Shown here: positions 17,031-25,047 of the stretch, in pieces
Numbering within the stretch: position 1 is the stretch's first letter
Layout of the letters: each line of letters starts with the position of its first letter
From: an uncultured Phycisphaerales bacterium
GTDB lineage: Bacteria; Planctomycetota; Phycisphaerae; Sedimentisphaerales; Anaerobacaceae
NCBI GenBank assembly: GCA_937927975.1
Contig: CALEZT010000082.1
Location: 1 to 64,000 of the forward strand
Direction of reading: 5' to 3'
DNA length: 64,000 nt
Position numbers and translations under genes: made by a program
Notes under the pieces: generated by a model
Databases searched by the model: none
What the model was told of the DNA's origin: nothing
The model's input: the letters and a program-made list of their open reading frames with translations, nothing else

Positions 17031-17993
17031 ATGAAGACCATCCGCATTTCGACCATCGTGACCTTGGCGACGCTCTGCAGTTCCCTCTGTTCCGGGGCCG
17101 ATGACGCCAAGCGTCCAAACGATTCGATTCTACGCAGAACATTCGACCTGGCCGCTCCGCGATCGAACGAGGCGCAGGTATTTGAAATGGAGACCCGCGT
17201 CCTCACCTACGCCCTCGACGGCCGACGCGTGAACACCGACGTCCTGAAGCTGTCGCTCACGTGTACACCAGGCAAAGAGGCCGGCGACGCCGACCGGTAC
17301 ACCTGCACCCGGTTCGCGGTGCAGTTCGGGACCGGGCCCGAAATCGAGATCCCCGCCATGGCAGGCTGGAGCTATCCGTTCAAGCATGGCGGCACAGGCA
17401 TCGACGAGAAAGGCCAGGTCTTCGGCATCGACCACGCGAAGTTCGAGAAGCTCGCCGACGCCAACGGCAAGCCTCTGCCCGTGGACAAGGCGTACTTCGT
17501 CTACAACACGTTCATCGACTTCCACGCGTTCTGCAACGTCTTCGCAGAACCCGTGACAGAGGGCAAGGGCATCCAGGATTTGAAACGCCTCGGCGACAAG
17601 ATCGTGCACGCCGCCGCCAACACCGAAGCGCCGGTGAACCTCGGCGCAGGCATCCAGAAAGACTCGACCTTCAAGAACGGCCAAGTCACCCTCGAATTCA
17701 AGGGCCTCAGTCTCGTGGACAACGCTCCCTGCGTCGTGGTGGCCTACGACTCCGGCGAAAGCTCCTTCCAAATGATCGTGACGCCCATGCCCAGCATGGA
17801 GGTCCGCTCGGTCGGCAGCTCCCACTACAAGGGCGACCTCCACATCGACCTGGCGACCCGCTGGGTCCGCAAGGCGACCATGGACGAACTGGTCGTCACC
17901 GAGACCACCGTGCCGGGCATGGCCAACAAGATCAACGCGGTGATCGAGCGAGCCACCACGATCCGCAACGTCGCCGACAAGTCCCAAGGTTGA
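17031..17993 (+). CDS. Secreted protein of unknown function, PadR operon
   Basis: A 320-residue protein with a signal peptide (MKTIRISTIVTLATLCSSLCSGAD) and a mature part made mainly of beta-strand patterns. It has paired Cys residues (LTCTPG and YTCTRF, and a Cys in FHAFCNVF) compatible with a disulfide. No known domain was recognised. It lies 31 bp downstream of the membrane protein and probably shares its transcript. A GAG/AGG ribosome site precedes the ATG. Confidence 0.7.
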   Translation: MKTIRISTIVTLATLCSSLCSGADDAKRPNDSILRRTFDLAAPRSNEAQVFEMETRVLTYALDGRRVNTDVLKLSLTCTPGKEAGDADRYTCTRFAVQFGTGPEIEIPAMAGWSYPFKHGGTGIDEKGQVFGIDHAKFEKLADANGKPLPVDKAYFVYNTFIDFHAFCNVFAEPVTEGKGIQDLKRLGDKIVHAAANTEAPVNLGAGIQKDSTFKNGQVTLEFKGLSLVDNAPCVVVAYDSGESSFQMIVTPMPSMEVRSVGSSHYKGDLHIDLATRWVRKATMDELVVTETTVPGMANKINAVIERATTIRNVADKSQG

Positions 17994-18024
17994 GTCCCCG
18001 CGACGGGCGGCAGCGACAAGCGCC

Positions 18025-18119
18025 GGGTGGCAGCGACAAGCGGAGTCTTCGGAGCTTGTCGATGGTTGATCGTTCGTCCGTGAGACACCATCGACAAGCT
18101 GCGCTTGCCGCTGCCACCC
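18025..18119. repeat. 95-bp nested palindromic element (GGTGGCAGCGACAAGC family), copy 1
   Basis: Outer arms GGGTGGCAGCGACAAGC (18025-18041) and 18103-18119 differ at one position, and inner arms AGCTTGTCGATGG (18053-18065) and 18088-18100 are perfect. The first arm is partly duplicated just upstream (18006-18020). A second copy in reverse orientation is at 24955-25047. It fills the gap between convergent genes. Confidence 0.85.
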
Positions 18120-18157
18120 GGGATCGAGTCCTTCCTTGTGCATCCCTCCGTGCGCCG

Positions 18158-20515
18158 TCACCGGCGCGCGGGCTTTCCATAGACCTCGACCTCGATGTAG
18201 TGGTTCAGATCGTCGGCGGTGTTGCCGTTGCTGTAGAGTCGGACGTACCGGCCGCGAAGGCCCCTGGCGTCGAAGATCTCGCCGAAGTGGGTATCGACAT
18301 AGTGCATGTCGGCGCCGACGCCCAGGCCCGCGGAGTTGTCCATGTCGTTGTTGAAGACCGTCTTGACGCCCTCGATGAAGTCCGGATCGTTCGAGATCTG
18401 AATGATTATATCGAAGTACACCCGCGGCTCCTTATGGAAGTGCCAGACCCGCACGCCGTAGACCTCGTGCTCGCCCTCCAGATCGATCGTAACGTGCTGA
18501 AGCAATGGCCCCAGCTCCACGTAGCTGCCGTCGGCCGCTTCTTTGTCGCCATCTGTGATCATCTCCAACTCTCCGGTGATCGGCTCGGGGTCGCTGGAAG
18601 AAACGGGCTTGCCCAGCGCGACATTCGTGGTTCCAGCCGGCGCCAGGAAGGGCGGGCCGGCCTCCATCTGTACTGCCTTGGTCCGCGGAGCCCGGAAATC
18701 CTTGGGCGTCCCCTCGAACACCCTCCCAGGCAGAATCGTGTCCACCGGCGCCAGTCGCGCCGCCGGACTCGTGACGGCCGCTTCATCCTGGATCGCCCGC
18801 ACGAGGCGGAATCCGTTGTTGTAGTGACTGGCGGAAGGCTGCGTGCCCATGCGGCAGCCCGAGGCGAGCCACCCGGGCGGGTTGCCGATGGAACCGCCGC
18901 GGGAGACCACGTCCGTCGGGCCGTCCACGTTCCAGCGGGGCCGACCGTCGGTCGGCGCGCCCTCGTAGCTGGTCGTGAAGAAATCCAGGCACCATTCCCA
19001 GACGTTGCCGTGCATGTCGTAGAGACCCCAGGCGTTGGGCTGCTTCTGCGCGACCGGGTGCACGCGGCCCCCCGAGTTGTGCTGCGACCAGCCCATCGCG
19101 CCGAGCTCGCCTGCAAAGAGGCCCGCGGTCCCCGCCCGGCAGGCGTACTCCCACTCGGCCTCGCTGGGCAGGCGGATCTGCTGCCCGCTCTCGACGGACA
19201 GCCACCGGCAGAACGCCATCGCGTCGTACCAACTGACCAGCGTCGCGGGGCAATCGTCGGACTCGTCGGCAGTCACGCGGCGCCAGTCCAGGTTGTCCTC
19301 GCACTGCCAGTCCTGCGTTCCCTGTCGCAGCCAGCCGTAGCCTTCTTTCTGGCCGTCGCTGACGTAACCCGTCGCTTCGAGGAAGGCGCGGAACTGCGCG
19401 ATTGTGACTTCGGTCACGCCCATCTCGAATTCGCACCCGATCTGCACCTTGTGCCAGGGCTTCTCGATCTCTCCGGTGCCGCCCATCGTGAACTCGCCCG
19501 CGGGAATCCGGACGAACTCGAACCGCACGCCGCGAGCGGTCAGGAGGGTTCGCCCTTTCTGCTCGTCGCGGATGCACTTCGCGTCGCCTCGCTTCTCCGC
19601 GCGGACAACCGCGGCCGGCTTCGCAGCGCCGGGATCGCCTGAAGACACCACGATTCGAAATCCCGTGTCGGGCCTGGCGAAGTTCCGGATGCGCCGCGAC
19701 CGGTAGGAGGGGGAAAGCTGCCGAGCCGGGCCGGACCAGGACCCGCCTCGCAGGACGTAGCGCCACGCAGGCTGCGGCAGCGCCGGATCGTCCGTCCGCG
19801 CGCCGCTGTCCTCGCAGACGCCGTCGTAGCCCGGCTGATAGACGTCCAGACACCACTCGAAGGCGTTGCCCTGCATGTCGCACAAGCCCCAGGCGTTGGC
19901 TCTCCTGCCGCCGACGGGCCGTGCACGGGAGGCGTTCTCTTCGTACCACGCCGCATCGCTCACATCTTCCACGCCATCTTCCGCGCCGCCGGCGCGGGCG
20001 GCGTACTCCCACTCGGCCTCCGTCGGCAGGCGGACAGCCCGACCCGTCCGCTCGCTCAGCCACCCACAGAAAGCCATCGCATCGTTGCGGCTGATCACAA
20101 GCGCCGGATGCTCGTCGGTCGTCTCGAAGCCGGGCCGGCGCCAGTCGAGGCCTCGTTCATGCGAGTGCAGCCCGGGCAGCGGGCACGTGTACGCCCAGCC
20201 CGCCTTCTCGGCGTCGGTCTTGTACCCGGTCGCCTCCACAAATGCCCGAAACTGGCGGACCGTCACTTCGGTTCGCCCCATGTGGAAATCGTAATCGATG
20301 CAAACCTCATGAACCGGTCGCTCATCGCGGTCGCCATCCTCGGAGCCCATGAGGAACCGCCCCGGCGGGATACGCACGAGCTCGAATTCGACGTTCCCGG
20401 CCTTGAGAGTCGTGAGTTCGCTCGGGCATGCTCGATCCGCGGATAGCAGTCCCACGATCAGCAGAGCCGCGAACCTTCTTGCCGCCGTGCTTTGCGTAGC
20501 CTGTTCTCGCTTCAT
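18158..20515 (-). CDS. Exported protein with two SUMF1-fold domains and a C-terminal discoidin-like domain
   Basis: A 785-residue protein with an N-terminal signal segment (~13-32). Two tandem SUMF1/formylglycine-generating-enzyme-like domains occupy ~37-290 and ~325-600. Each shows the family run FxMG, EVTV/IxQF, LPTEAEWEYA or LPSEAEWEYA, MxGNxxEWCLD, RGGS, and a terminal GFRxV. The Cys pair used by genuine aerobic FGE near the C-terminal RxRxxCA region is not visible (RSRRIRNFARPDTGFR), so sulfatase activation is unlikely. The last ~150 residues (NVALGKPVSSSDPEPITG through IEVEVYGKP) are a discoidin/F5-8-C-like domain nearly the same as that of the anti-sigma protein at 21476. It is the last gene of the sigma-controlled operon and is probably a surface or polysaccharide-associated protein. 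Confidence 0.8.
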   Translation of the reverse strand: MKREQATQSTAARRFAALLIVGLLSADRACPSELTTLKAGNVEFELVRIPPGRFLMGSEDGDRDERPVHEVCIDYDFHMGRTEVTVRQFRAFVEATGYKTDAEKAGWAYTCPLPGLHSHERGLDWRRPGFETTDEHPALVISRNDAMAFCGWLSERTGRAVRLPTEAEWEYAARAGGAEDGVEDVSDAAWYEENASRARPVGGRRANAWGLCDMQGNAFEWCLDVYQPGYDGVCEDSGARTDDPALPQPAWRYVLRGGSWSGPARQLSPSYRSRRIRNFARPDTGFRIVVSSGDPGAAKPAAVVRAEKRGDAKCIRDEQKGRTLLTARGVRFEFVRIPAGEFTMGGTGEIEKPWHKVQIGCEFEMGVTEVTIAQFRAFLEATGYVSDGQKEGYGWLRQGTQDWQCEDNLDWRRVTADESDDCPATLVSWYDAMAFCRWLSVESGQQIRLPSEAEWEYACRAGTAGLFAGELGAMGWSQHNSGGRVHPVAQKQPNAWGLYDMHGNVWEWCLDFFTTSYEGAPTDGRPRWNVDGPTDVVSRGGSIGNPPGWLASGCRMGTQPSASHYNNGFRLVRAIQDEAAVTSPAARLAPVDTILPGRVFEGTPKDFRAPRTKAVQMEAGPPFLAPAGTTNVALGKPVSSSDPEPITGELEMITDGDKEAADGSYVELGPLLQHVTIDLEGEHEVYGVRVWHFHKEPRVYFDIIIQISNDPDFIEGVKTVFNNDMDNSAGLGVGADMHYVDTHFGEIFDARGLRGRYVRLYSNGNTADDLNHYIEVEVYGKPARR

Positions 20516-20539
20516 GATCTAATCCTCCACAGTTCGCTT

Positions 20540-21451
20540 TCAGGGTTTTGGCACATCGCACACGAGGCGAAAGCCGTTGTTGGAGTGGACCATGTGGCCC
20601 AGCGGCGTCTGCATCCGGATGTAGGACCGACACAGCCATGCGGGATTGAAGAAGGAGCCGCCGCGGGTGATGCCGCGAGGATCGACGTCGGTCGTGTCCA
20701 GCCAGGCCGAGCCGTCGGTCGGGGCGCCCGTGCAATCCCGATGGTAGAGATCCTCGACCCATTCCCAGGCGTTGCCGTGCATGTCGTACAGGCCCCAGGC
20801 GTTCGGCTGCTTCTGCGCCACCGGGTGCGTCCGCGATGCGCTGTTCCATGCGTACCAGCCCATCGCATCGAGACTGCCTGCGTATTCGCCCGTCGTGCCC
20901 GCCCGACAGGCGTACTCCCACTCGGCCTCGCTGGGCAGGCGGAGGGTGCGACCGGTCTTTTCGCTCAGCCACCGACAGAACGCATGCGCGTCGCTCCTGC
21001 CCAGACATACGACGGGCTCGCGGCCGGTCTGCGCGTAGCCGGGCCATTGCCAGTCGACCAGGTACTCGAAATGCCAGCCCGTGTCCGCAGGCGAGAAAAC
21101 ACAACCTCGTTTCTGTGCCTCGGTGACATAGCCCGTCTGCTCGACGAACAGGCGGAACTGCTCCACCGTGACCTCCGTCACGCCCATGTAGTACGCACGA
21201 CGGATGGTCACCTCGTGGGCCGGCATCTCGTACGTCCAGTTGTATTCATCCACGTAACGATGCGGACTTCCCATCGTGAAACGGCCGGGATCGATCCGAA
21301 CGAAGTCGAACGTCACGTCGTCGACCTGGAGCGCGAGTCTGGCCGGAACGACAGGCCGACTCGCTTGGGCAGGGGCTCTCTCCGTCGCATGGCTCAAAAG
21401 GATCGCCGTAACGAGCAGGCAGAATCCGCGCGCAGCGTGTCTGTGTTTCAT
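20540..21451 (-). CDS. Exported single-domain SUMF1-fold protein
   Basis: A 303-residue protein starting at MKHRHAARGFCLLVTAILL (21451), with a signal peptide. The SUMF1-like domain covers ~40-300: FTMGSPHRYV, EVTVEQFRLFVEQTGY, LPSEAEWEYACRAG, MHGNAWEWVEDLY, TRGGSFFNPAWLCRSY and GFRLVCDV. A single Cys lies at each of the last two motifs, rather than the CxxxxC arrangement of copper-dependent FGE. It lies 24 bp upstream of the two-domain paralogue and 24 bp downstream of the anti-sigma/discoidin gene, in one operon. The substrate is unknown. Confidence 0.82.
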   Translation of the reverse strand: MKHRHAARGFCLLVTAILLSHATERAPAQASRPVVPARLALQVDDVTFDFVRIDPGRFTMGSPHRYVDEYNWTYEMPAHEVTIRRAYYMGVTEVTVEQFRLFVEQTGYVTEAQKRGCVFSPADTGWHFEYLVDWQWPGYAQTGREPVVCLGRSDAHAFCRWLSEKTGRTLRLPSEAEWEYACRAGTTGEYAGSLDAMGWYAWNSASRTHPVAQKQPNAWGLYDMHGNAWEWVEDLYHRDCTGAPTDGSAWLDTTDVDPRGITRGGSFFNPAWLCRSYIRMQTPLGHMVHSNNGFRLVCDVPKP

Positions 21452-21475
21452 GATGGGTTCTCCGCACATTCGTCG

Positions 21476-23032
21476 TCAGTTGCTCTGGATCGACTTCAGC
21501 GGTCTTCCGTAGACCTCGACCTCGGTATAGTGGTTCAGCTCGTCGTGGCTGTTGCCGTTGCTGTAGCAGCGGACGTACCGGCCCCGCACGCTCTTGGCGT
21601 CGATCAGCTTGCCCTCGTACGTCTCGGTGTACGTCAAATCCCGTCCCGCGCCCAGGCCCAGCGTATTGTCCGCGTCGTTGTTGAAGATCGTCCGCACCCC
21701 CCGCTTGAACGACCGGTCGTCCGAAACCTGCACCACCACGTCGTGATAGGAGCGAGGCCAGCGGTGATGGTGCCACAGCACGACCGCGTAGATCTCGCAC
21801 GATTCCAGCAGGTCGATCGTGATGAACTGCGGCCTGGGACCCAGCTCGACGACCCCGCCTTCGACCGCCTCCTTGTCCCCGTCGGTGATCAAGTCCAGAC
21901 TGCCTGCGATCGGCTCGCGATCGCTCGACGCAACCGGCTTGCCCCTGGCGAGGTTGACCGTCCCGGCCGGCGCCAGGAACGGCGGGCGCGGACCGCCGCG
22001 AGGCCTCTCCAGATTGGCCGTGCGACCGTCCTGGGGCGTGCCGCTGAACTTGGCCTTGGGCAATTCGATCTGGAGCGGTTCGAGCCGGAATCCGCCCGAC
22101 GCCGGCGGCGGCGTCAGCGACGCGCTCCAATCCCCCGGCGTGCCGCGATAGTTCTGGCGTGTGTCGAACACGCGGGCCGCGCGGGGCACGCCCAGATCGT
22201 AGACGCTGGCCGGACCCGACGCGGGATAGCTCATCGCCCACTCCTCACGCGCCAGCACGTTGCCCCGCGTCCCCTGGTGCTCGACGTTGGCCGCGACGAT
22301 CCGGCGGGTCCTCGGGTCCGCCAGCACGGTCATCCGCAGGCGCGCCACCGGCTTGCCGTCGATGCTGTAGGCCGGCGCGTTGGCGTCGATCGCGTAGGCC
22401 CACACGGTCCGGCCTTCATGCTCGACGCTCGATTCCTCCAGCACTGCGTCCGCCCTGGCGGCGAAGACCGCGAAGGACGCGACGAAGTTGTAGGCGGATT
22501 CCGCGCCGAAAGGCCCGGTCCTGGGCAACTCCGAGACCACCAGCGTCTTGATTCTCGGGCTGTAAGCGAGTTTCACCTGGCGCTGCCCGTAGTCGTAGGC
22601 GACGACCGTCTCGTCGTCGGTGAGCACGTAGGTCTGCTTGTCCGCCAGGTTGCACCACTGCCGCTCGGTGGACGACTGGCCGCTGGTGTACCGCGTGGCG
22701 ACCGCCAGCATCCAGGGCGCGCCCTCGGTGGCCAGGCGCACGCGTTCCAGACCGCTCGGCGAGCGGGACGAGCCCAACCACATCCAGGCGCCGACGCCTG
22801 CGACGACGAGAATCGCCGCCGCAACGGCCAGCCATGCGGCACGAATGGATCGGACAGGGGCGGGCGTCAAACCCGCCCCCGCGACGTCGGCCTGCGCGTC
22901 GCCGACGGCGCAGGCCTGTTCGAAGGCGGTCATCATCTGCCGACGGAGCCGTTCCCGATGAAGCGGGTTGGGCTCGTCGTCGGTCCTCAGGCCCGCAACG
23001 ATCTTTCGGAAGTTGTTTTCGCGTTCGGACAT
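21476..23032 (-). CDS. Anti-sigma-like membrane protein fused to a discoidin-like domain (unit 5)
   Basis: A 518-residue protein that abuts the sigma gene without spacing (its ATG follows the TAG). Residues 1-60 are cytoplasmic without a zinc motif, and a membrane segment lies at ~66-86 (WLAVAAAILVVAGVGAWMWL). Residues ~95-350 are an exported LolA-like domain with NLADKQTYVLTDDETVVAYDY. Residues ~365-515 are a discoidin/F5-8-C-like domain (NLARGKPVASSDREPIAGSL, GRYVRCYSNGNSHDELNHY) almost identical in layout to the end of the two-domain SUMF1 protein of the same operon. The fusion suggests that the anti-sigma protein itself senses a carbohydrate or surface ligand of the kind the operon products bind. 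Confidence 0.75.
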   Translation of the reverse strand: MSERENNFRKIVAGLRTDDEPNPLHRERLRRQMMTAFEQACAVGDAQADVAGAGLTPAPVRSIRAAWLAVAAAILVVAGVGAWMWLGSSRSPSGLERVRLATEGAPWMLAVATRYTSGQSSTERQWCNLADKQTYVLTDDETVVAYDYGQRQVKLAYSPRIKTLVVSELPRTGPFGAESAYNFVASFAVFAARADAVLEESSVEHEGRTVWAYAIDANAPAYSIDGKPVARLRMTVLADPRTRRIVAANVEHQGTRGNVLAREEWAMSYPASGPASVYDLGVPRAARVFDTRQNYRGTPGDWSASLTPPPASGGFRLEPLQIELPKAKFSGTPQDGRTANLERPRGGPRPPFLAPAGTVNLARGKPVASSDREPIAGSLDLITDGDKEAVEGGVVELGPRPQFITIDLLESCEIYAVVLWHHHRWPRSYHDVVVQVSDDRSFKRGVRTIFNNDADNTLGLGAGRDLTYTETYEGKLIDAKSVRGRYVRCYSNGNSHDELNHYTEVEVYGRPLKSIQSN

Positions 23033-23611
23033 CTACTCATCTCCACCCAGATCCCCCCGCAATACATCCTCCAACCGGCGGAGTATCCGGTGCAGCGTTA
23101 CGCGGATCGTCGCGGGTCGTGCCTTGACGATCCGAGCGATCTCGTCGTAATCCATGTTCTCGAAGAACCGCAGCGTCAGCAGGGTCTGGTGCTCGGGCTT
23201 GAGCTGACCGACCGCCGCGTACAGCGTCGGCCAGTCCAGGTTCGACCACGCGCCCTGTTCCGGCGAATCTTCCATCCTCGCGGCCACCACGTTCTTCATC
23301 AGCCGCTGACGACGCAGGGTCTTGCGAATGTGGGCGTTCGCCTGGTTGGCCGCGATGGTGTAGAGCCAACTGCGAAAGTCCTGCTCCGTCCGCCCTTTGA
23401 ACTCCCGCATCGTGCGAGCGACCGTCAGGAAGACCGACGAGGTCACGTCCTCTGCGGCCGAGCGGTTGAACAGCCGGTGGACGCAGAAGCGAAAGATCCG
23501 GTCGTAATACAGCTCGTACAGCCTGCCCAGGGCCGAGGCCTGGCTTTTCGCCAGGATCACCAGATCGTCGTAAACCGTTTGTTCAACGGGTTTTGCCATA
23601 ATCGCGACCAT
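23033..23611 (-). CDS. ECF-family RNA polymerase sigma factor (unit 5)
   Basis: A 192-residue protein (an alternative start at the ATG 12 bp further in). Region 2 (AAEDVTSSVFLTVARTMREF, SWLYTIAANQANAHIRK) and region 4 (MDYDEIARIVKARPATIRVTLHRILRRL) are complete. It is the first gene of a four-gene minus-strand operon: sigma, anti-sigma with discoidin, SUMF1 protein, double SUMF1 protein. It probably activates this operon, but no promoter motif shared with the other units was found upstream. Confidence 0.87.
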   Translation of the reverse strand: MVAIMAKPVEQTVYDDLVILAKSQASALGRLYELYYDRIFRFCVHRLFNRSAAEDVTSSVFLTVARTMREFKGRTEQDFRSWLYTIAANQANAHIRKTLRRQRLMKNVVAARMEDSPEQGAWSNLDWPTLYAAVGQLKPEHQTLLTLRFFENMDYDEIARIVKARPATIRVTLHRILRRLEDVLRGDLGGDE

Positions 23612-23679
23612 TGCATGGTTTCAATTGCGCATCCGCCCGTCATGTTACACGCCCGCCGGCCCAAAATCTCCCAAAAACA

Positions 23680-24079
23680 GGCTCATCCGGCTTTTGCGTA
23701 CTGGGAGATAGGGCAACGACCGGCCGCCGGGGACGCCGTCCCCGGACCCCTGGGATTTCCCGCTTTGGGCCAGAAACATCAGGTGCAGAGCGGAGCCGAT
23801 CCGTGTTCCAGGAAAACCGACACCACTTGCTTTCTGTCCTCCCGCCTGGCGTTGGCTCGGGCGGATCTCTTGTCGCAGGTCCCGCTCTGCTGGGCAGCAA
23901 CCCGCCCCCCGGCGAGAGCCCGCGTTGCGGGAGGGCCACGGTCCAGGGACCTGGGCGACGTTGCCTGTGTGGTTCGTCGCCTTCCCCTATGCCATGTTTC
24001 TGGCGCAAAGCGACAAATCCCAGGGGGCTGGGGACAGCGTCCCCAAAGGCCATGGAAGTACGCGAAAACCGGATGAGCC
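23680..24079. repeat. 400-bp element with 23-bp terminal inverted repeats (GGCTCATCCGG family), copy 1
   Basis: The left end GGCTCATCCGGCTTTTGCGT... (23680-23702) and the inverted right end (24057-24079) agree at 21 of 23 positions. Inside are two inverted copies of a GGGGAC-GTCCCC / CCTGGGATTT / GCCAGAAACA hairpin motif (23729-23785 and 23985-24045). There is no credible gene. A 242-bp copy with the same ends is at 42749-42990. It occupies most of the 960-bp gene-free stretch between sigma unit 5 and the CHC2 gene. Confidence 0.75.
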
Positions 24080-24123
24080 ACAAATGCTCATGATGCCCCC
24101 ACGAAATCGAATGGCACACACGT

Positions 24124-24168
24124 ACGCGCCACACGCGCCATGTAAAAATGTTGGCGCGTGTGGCGCGT
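24124..24168. repeat. Perfect 17-bp stem hairpin
   Basis: ACGCGCCACACGCGCCA (24124-24140) and its exact reverse complement (24152-24168) surround an 11-nt A/T-rich loop. GGCGCG continues as a short tandem to the right. No T-run follows, so a simple terminator is unlikely. Confidence 0.8.
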
Positions 24169-24358
24169 TTGGCGCGGAGGACGGCCCGCAGAGTCTGCGC
24201 GATTTTACAGGCCCTTGGGCCGCGTCCGACGCGGTTTTCCGGGTCGCCGGGGCGTCCGACCCCCTGCCGGGGCCCTGACAACGCGGTTGCCTGAAGTGGC
24301 GGCATAACCGCAACTGTGGGCAGGCTGTGAGGCTTCCCAATCCCCCGTTCCTCCGTGG

Positions 24359-24545
24359 GAATCGCAAAATTCGTGCAACATCTGAAACCCCAAAACACCC
24401 CGGACGCACAATTTTTTTTATTCCTTTCATCAGCTCAGGTTATGTGTATTTCAACCATCGCGAAAACACGAATTTTTCGACAAATTCGTGCAACATCGGG
24501 CAAGGGTAGAGGGACGCCTCATTGCGAGCGGCCCCGAAACCGGAC
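24359..24545 (+). promoter_or_regulatory. Conserved ~190-bp leader upstream of the CHC2 gene, copy A
   Basis: It matches 58034-58218 (copy B, upstream of the portal gene) over its whole length, with the middle third diverged. Each copy has two direct repeats AAATTCGTGCAACATC 115 bp apart (24367-24382 and 24482-24497), an invariant ACAATTTTTTTTATTCC block, and a perfect IR CACGAATTT-6-AAATTCGTG (24467-24490), then CAAGGGTAGAGGGACGC. It is AT-rich against the surroundings. The function is not known; it is probably a shared promoter/operator or replication site of phage origin. Confidence 0.7.
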
Positions 24546-24841
24546 GAAAAAAAGGACGCAAGGAGAGGATCATGAGCACTGCTGCAGTGAGTGGAAACCA
24601 GGGTTCGATGAATCCGTTCGAGTTGGTGCTGTCGAAGCTGCCGGACGCCAGGCCGGTGGCGGGCAGTTCGCACAAGGCGTGGAAGGCCCGATGTCCCGCC
24701 CATGCGGACAGCGACCCCAGTCTGTCGGTCACGCTCGGGGACCAGGGCGGCGCGTTGATCCACTGCTACGCAGGCTGCTCGCCCGAGGCGGTCGTCGGAG
24801 CGCTGGGCCTGACGATGGCCGACCTCATGCCGCCGCGGGAA

Positions 24842-24936
24842 ACACAAAGGGGACATTCTACTTTTCCCGCTTGCCCCAACCATCCGCCGGAGAAGGCCAA
24901 CGCGCCGGTTGAAAAAGCAGAATGTCCCCTTTGTGT
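24842..24936. repeat. 95-bp palindromic element with perfect 18-bp arms (AAAGGGGACATTCT family)
   Basis: ACACAAAGGGGACATTCT (24842-24859) and AGAATGTCCCCTTTGTGT (24919-24936) are exact reverse complements. It is inserted in the CHC2 reading frame. Sequences of this kind accompany REP-associated tyrosine transposases in other genomes; no such transposase is in this window. Confidence 0.85.
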
Positions 24937-24954
24937 CTCGGCAGGTTCCTGTCC

Positions 24955-25047
24955 GGGTGGCAGCGACAAGCACCAGCTTGTCGATGGTCTTGTGAACACG
25001 CGAGGGCCATCGACAAGCTCCGAAGACTCCGCTTGTCGCTGCCACGC
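24955..25047. repeat. 93-bp nested palindromic element (GGTGGCAGCGACAAGC family), copy 2
   Basis: The reverse complement of the element at 18025-18119 along the arms; the CGGAGTCTTCGGAGC segment is on the opposite side. It is inserted in the CHC2 reading frame. Confidence 0.85.

Noticed and set aside
15491..17206. A 571-residue minus-strand frame opposite padR and the membrane protein
   Set aside because: Antisense to genes with clear domains (winged helix, membrane helices); no start context.
20492..24076. A 1194-codon open frame on the plus strand across the sigma unit 5 operon
   Set aside because: It is antisense to four clearly recognisable genes; composition is Arg/Pro/His-rich without domains, and it runs through repeats.
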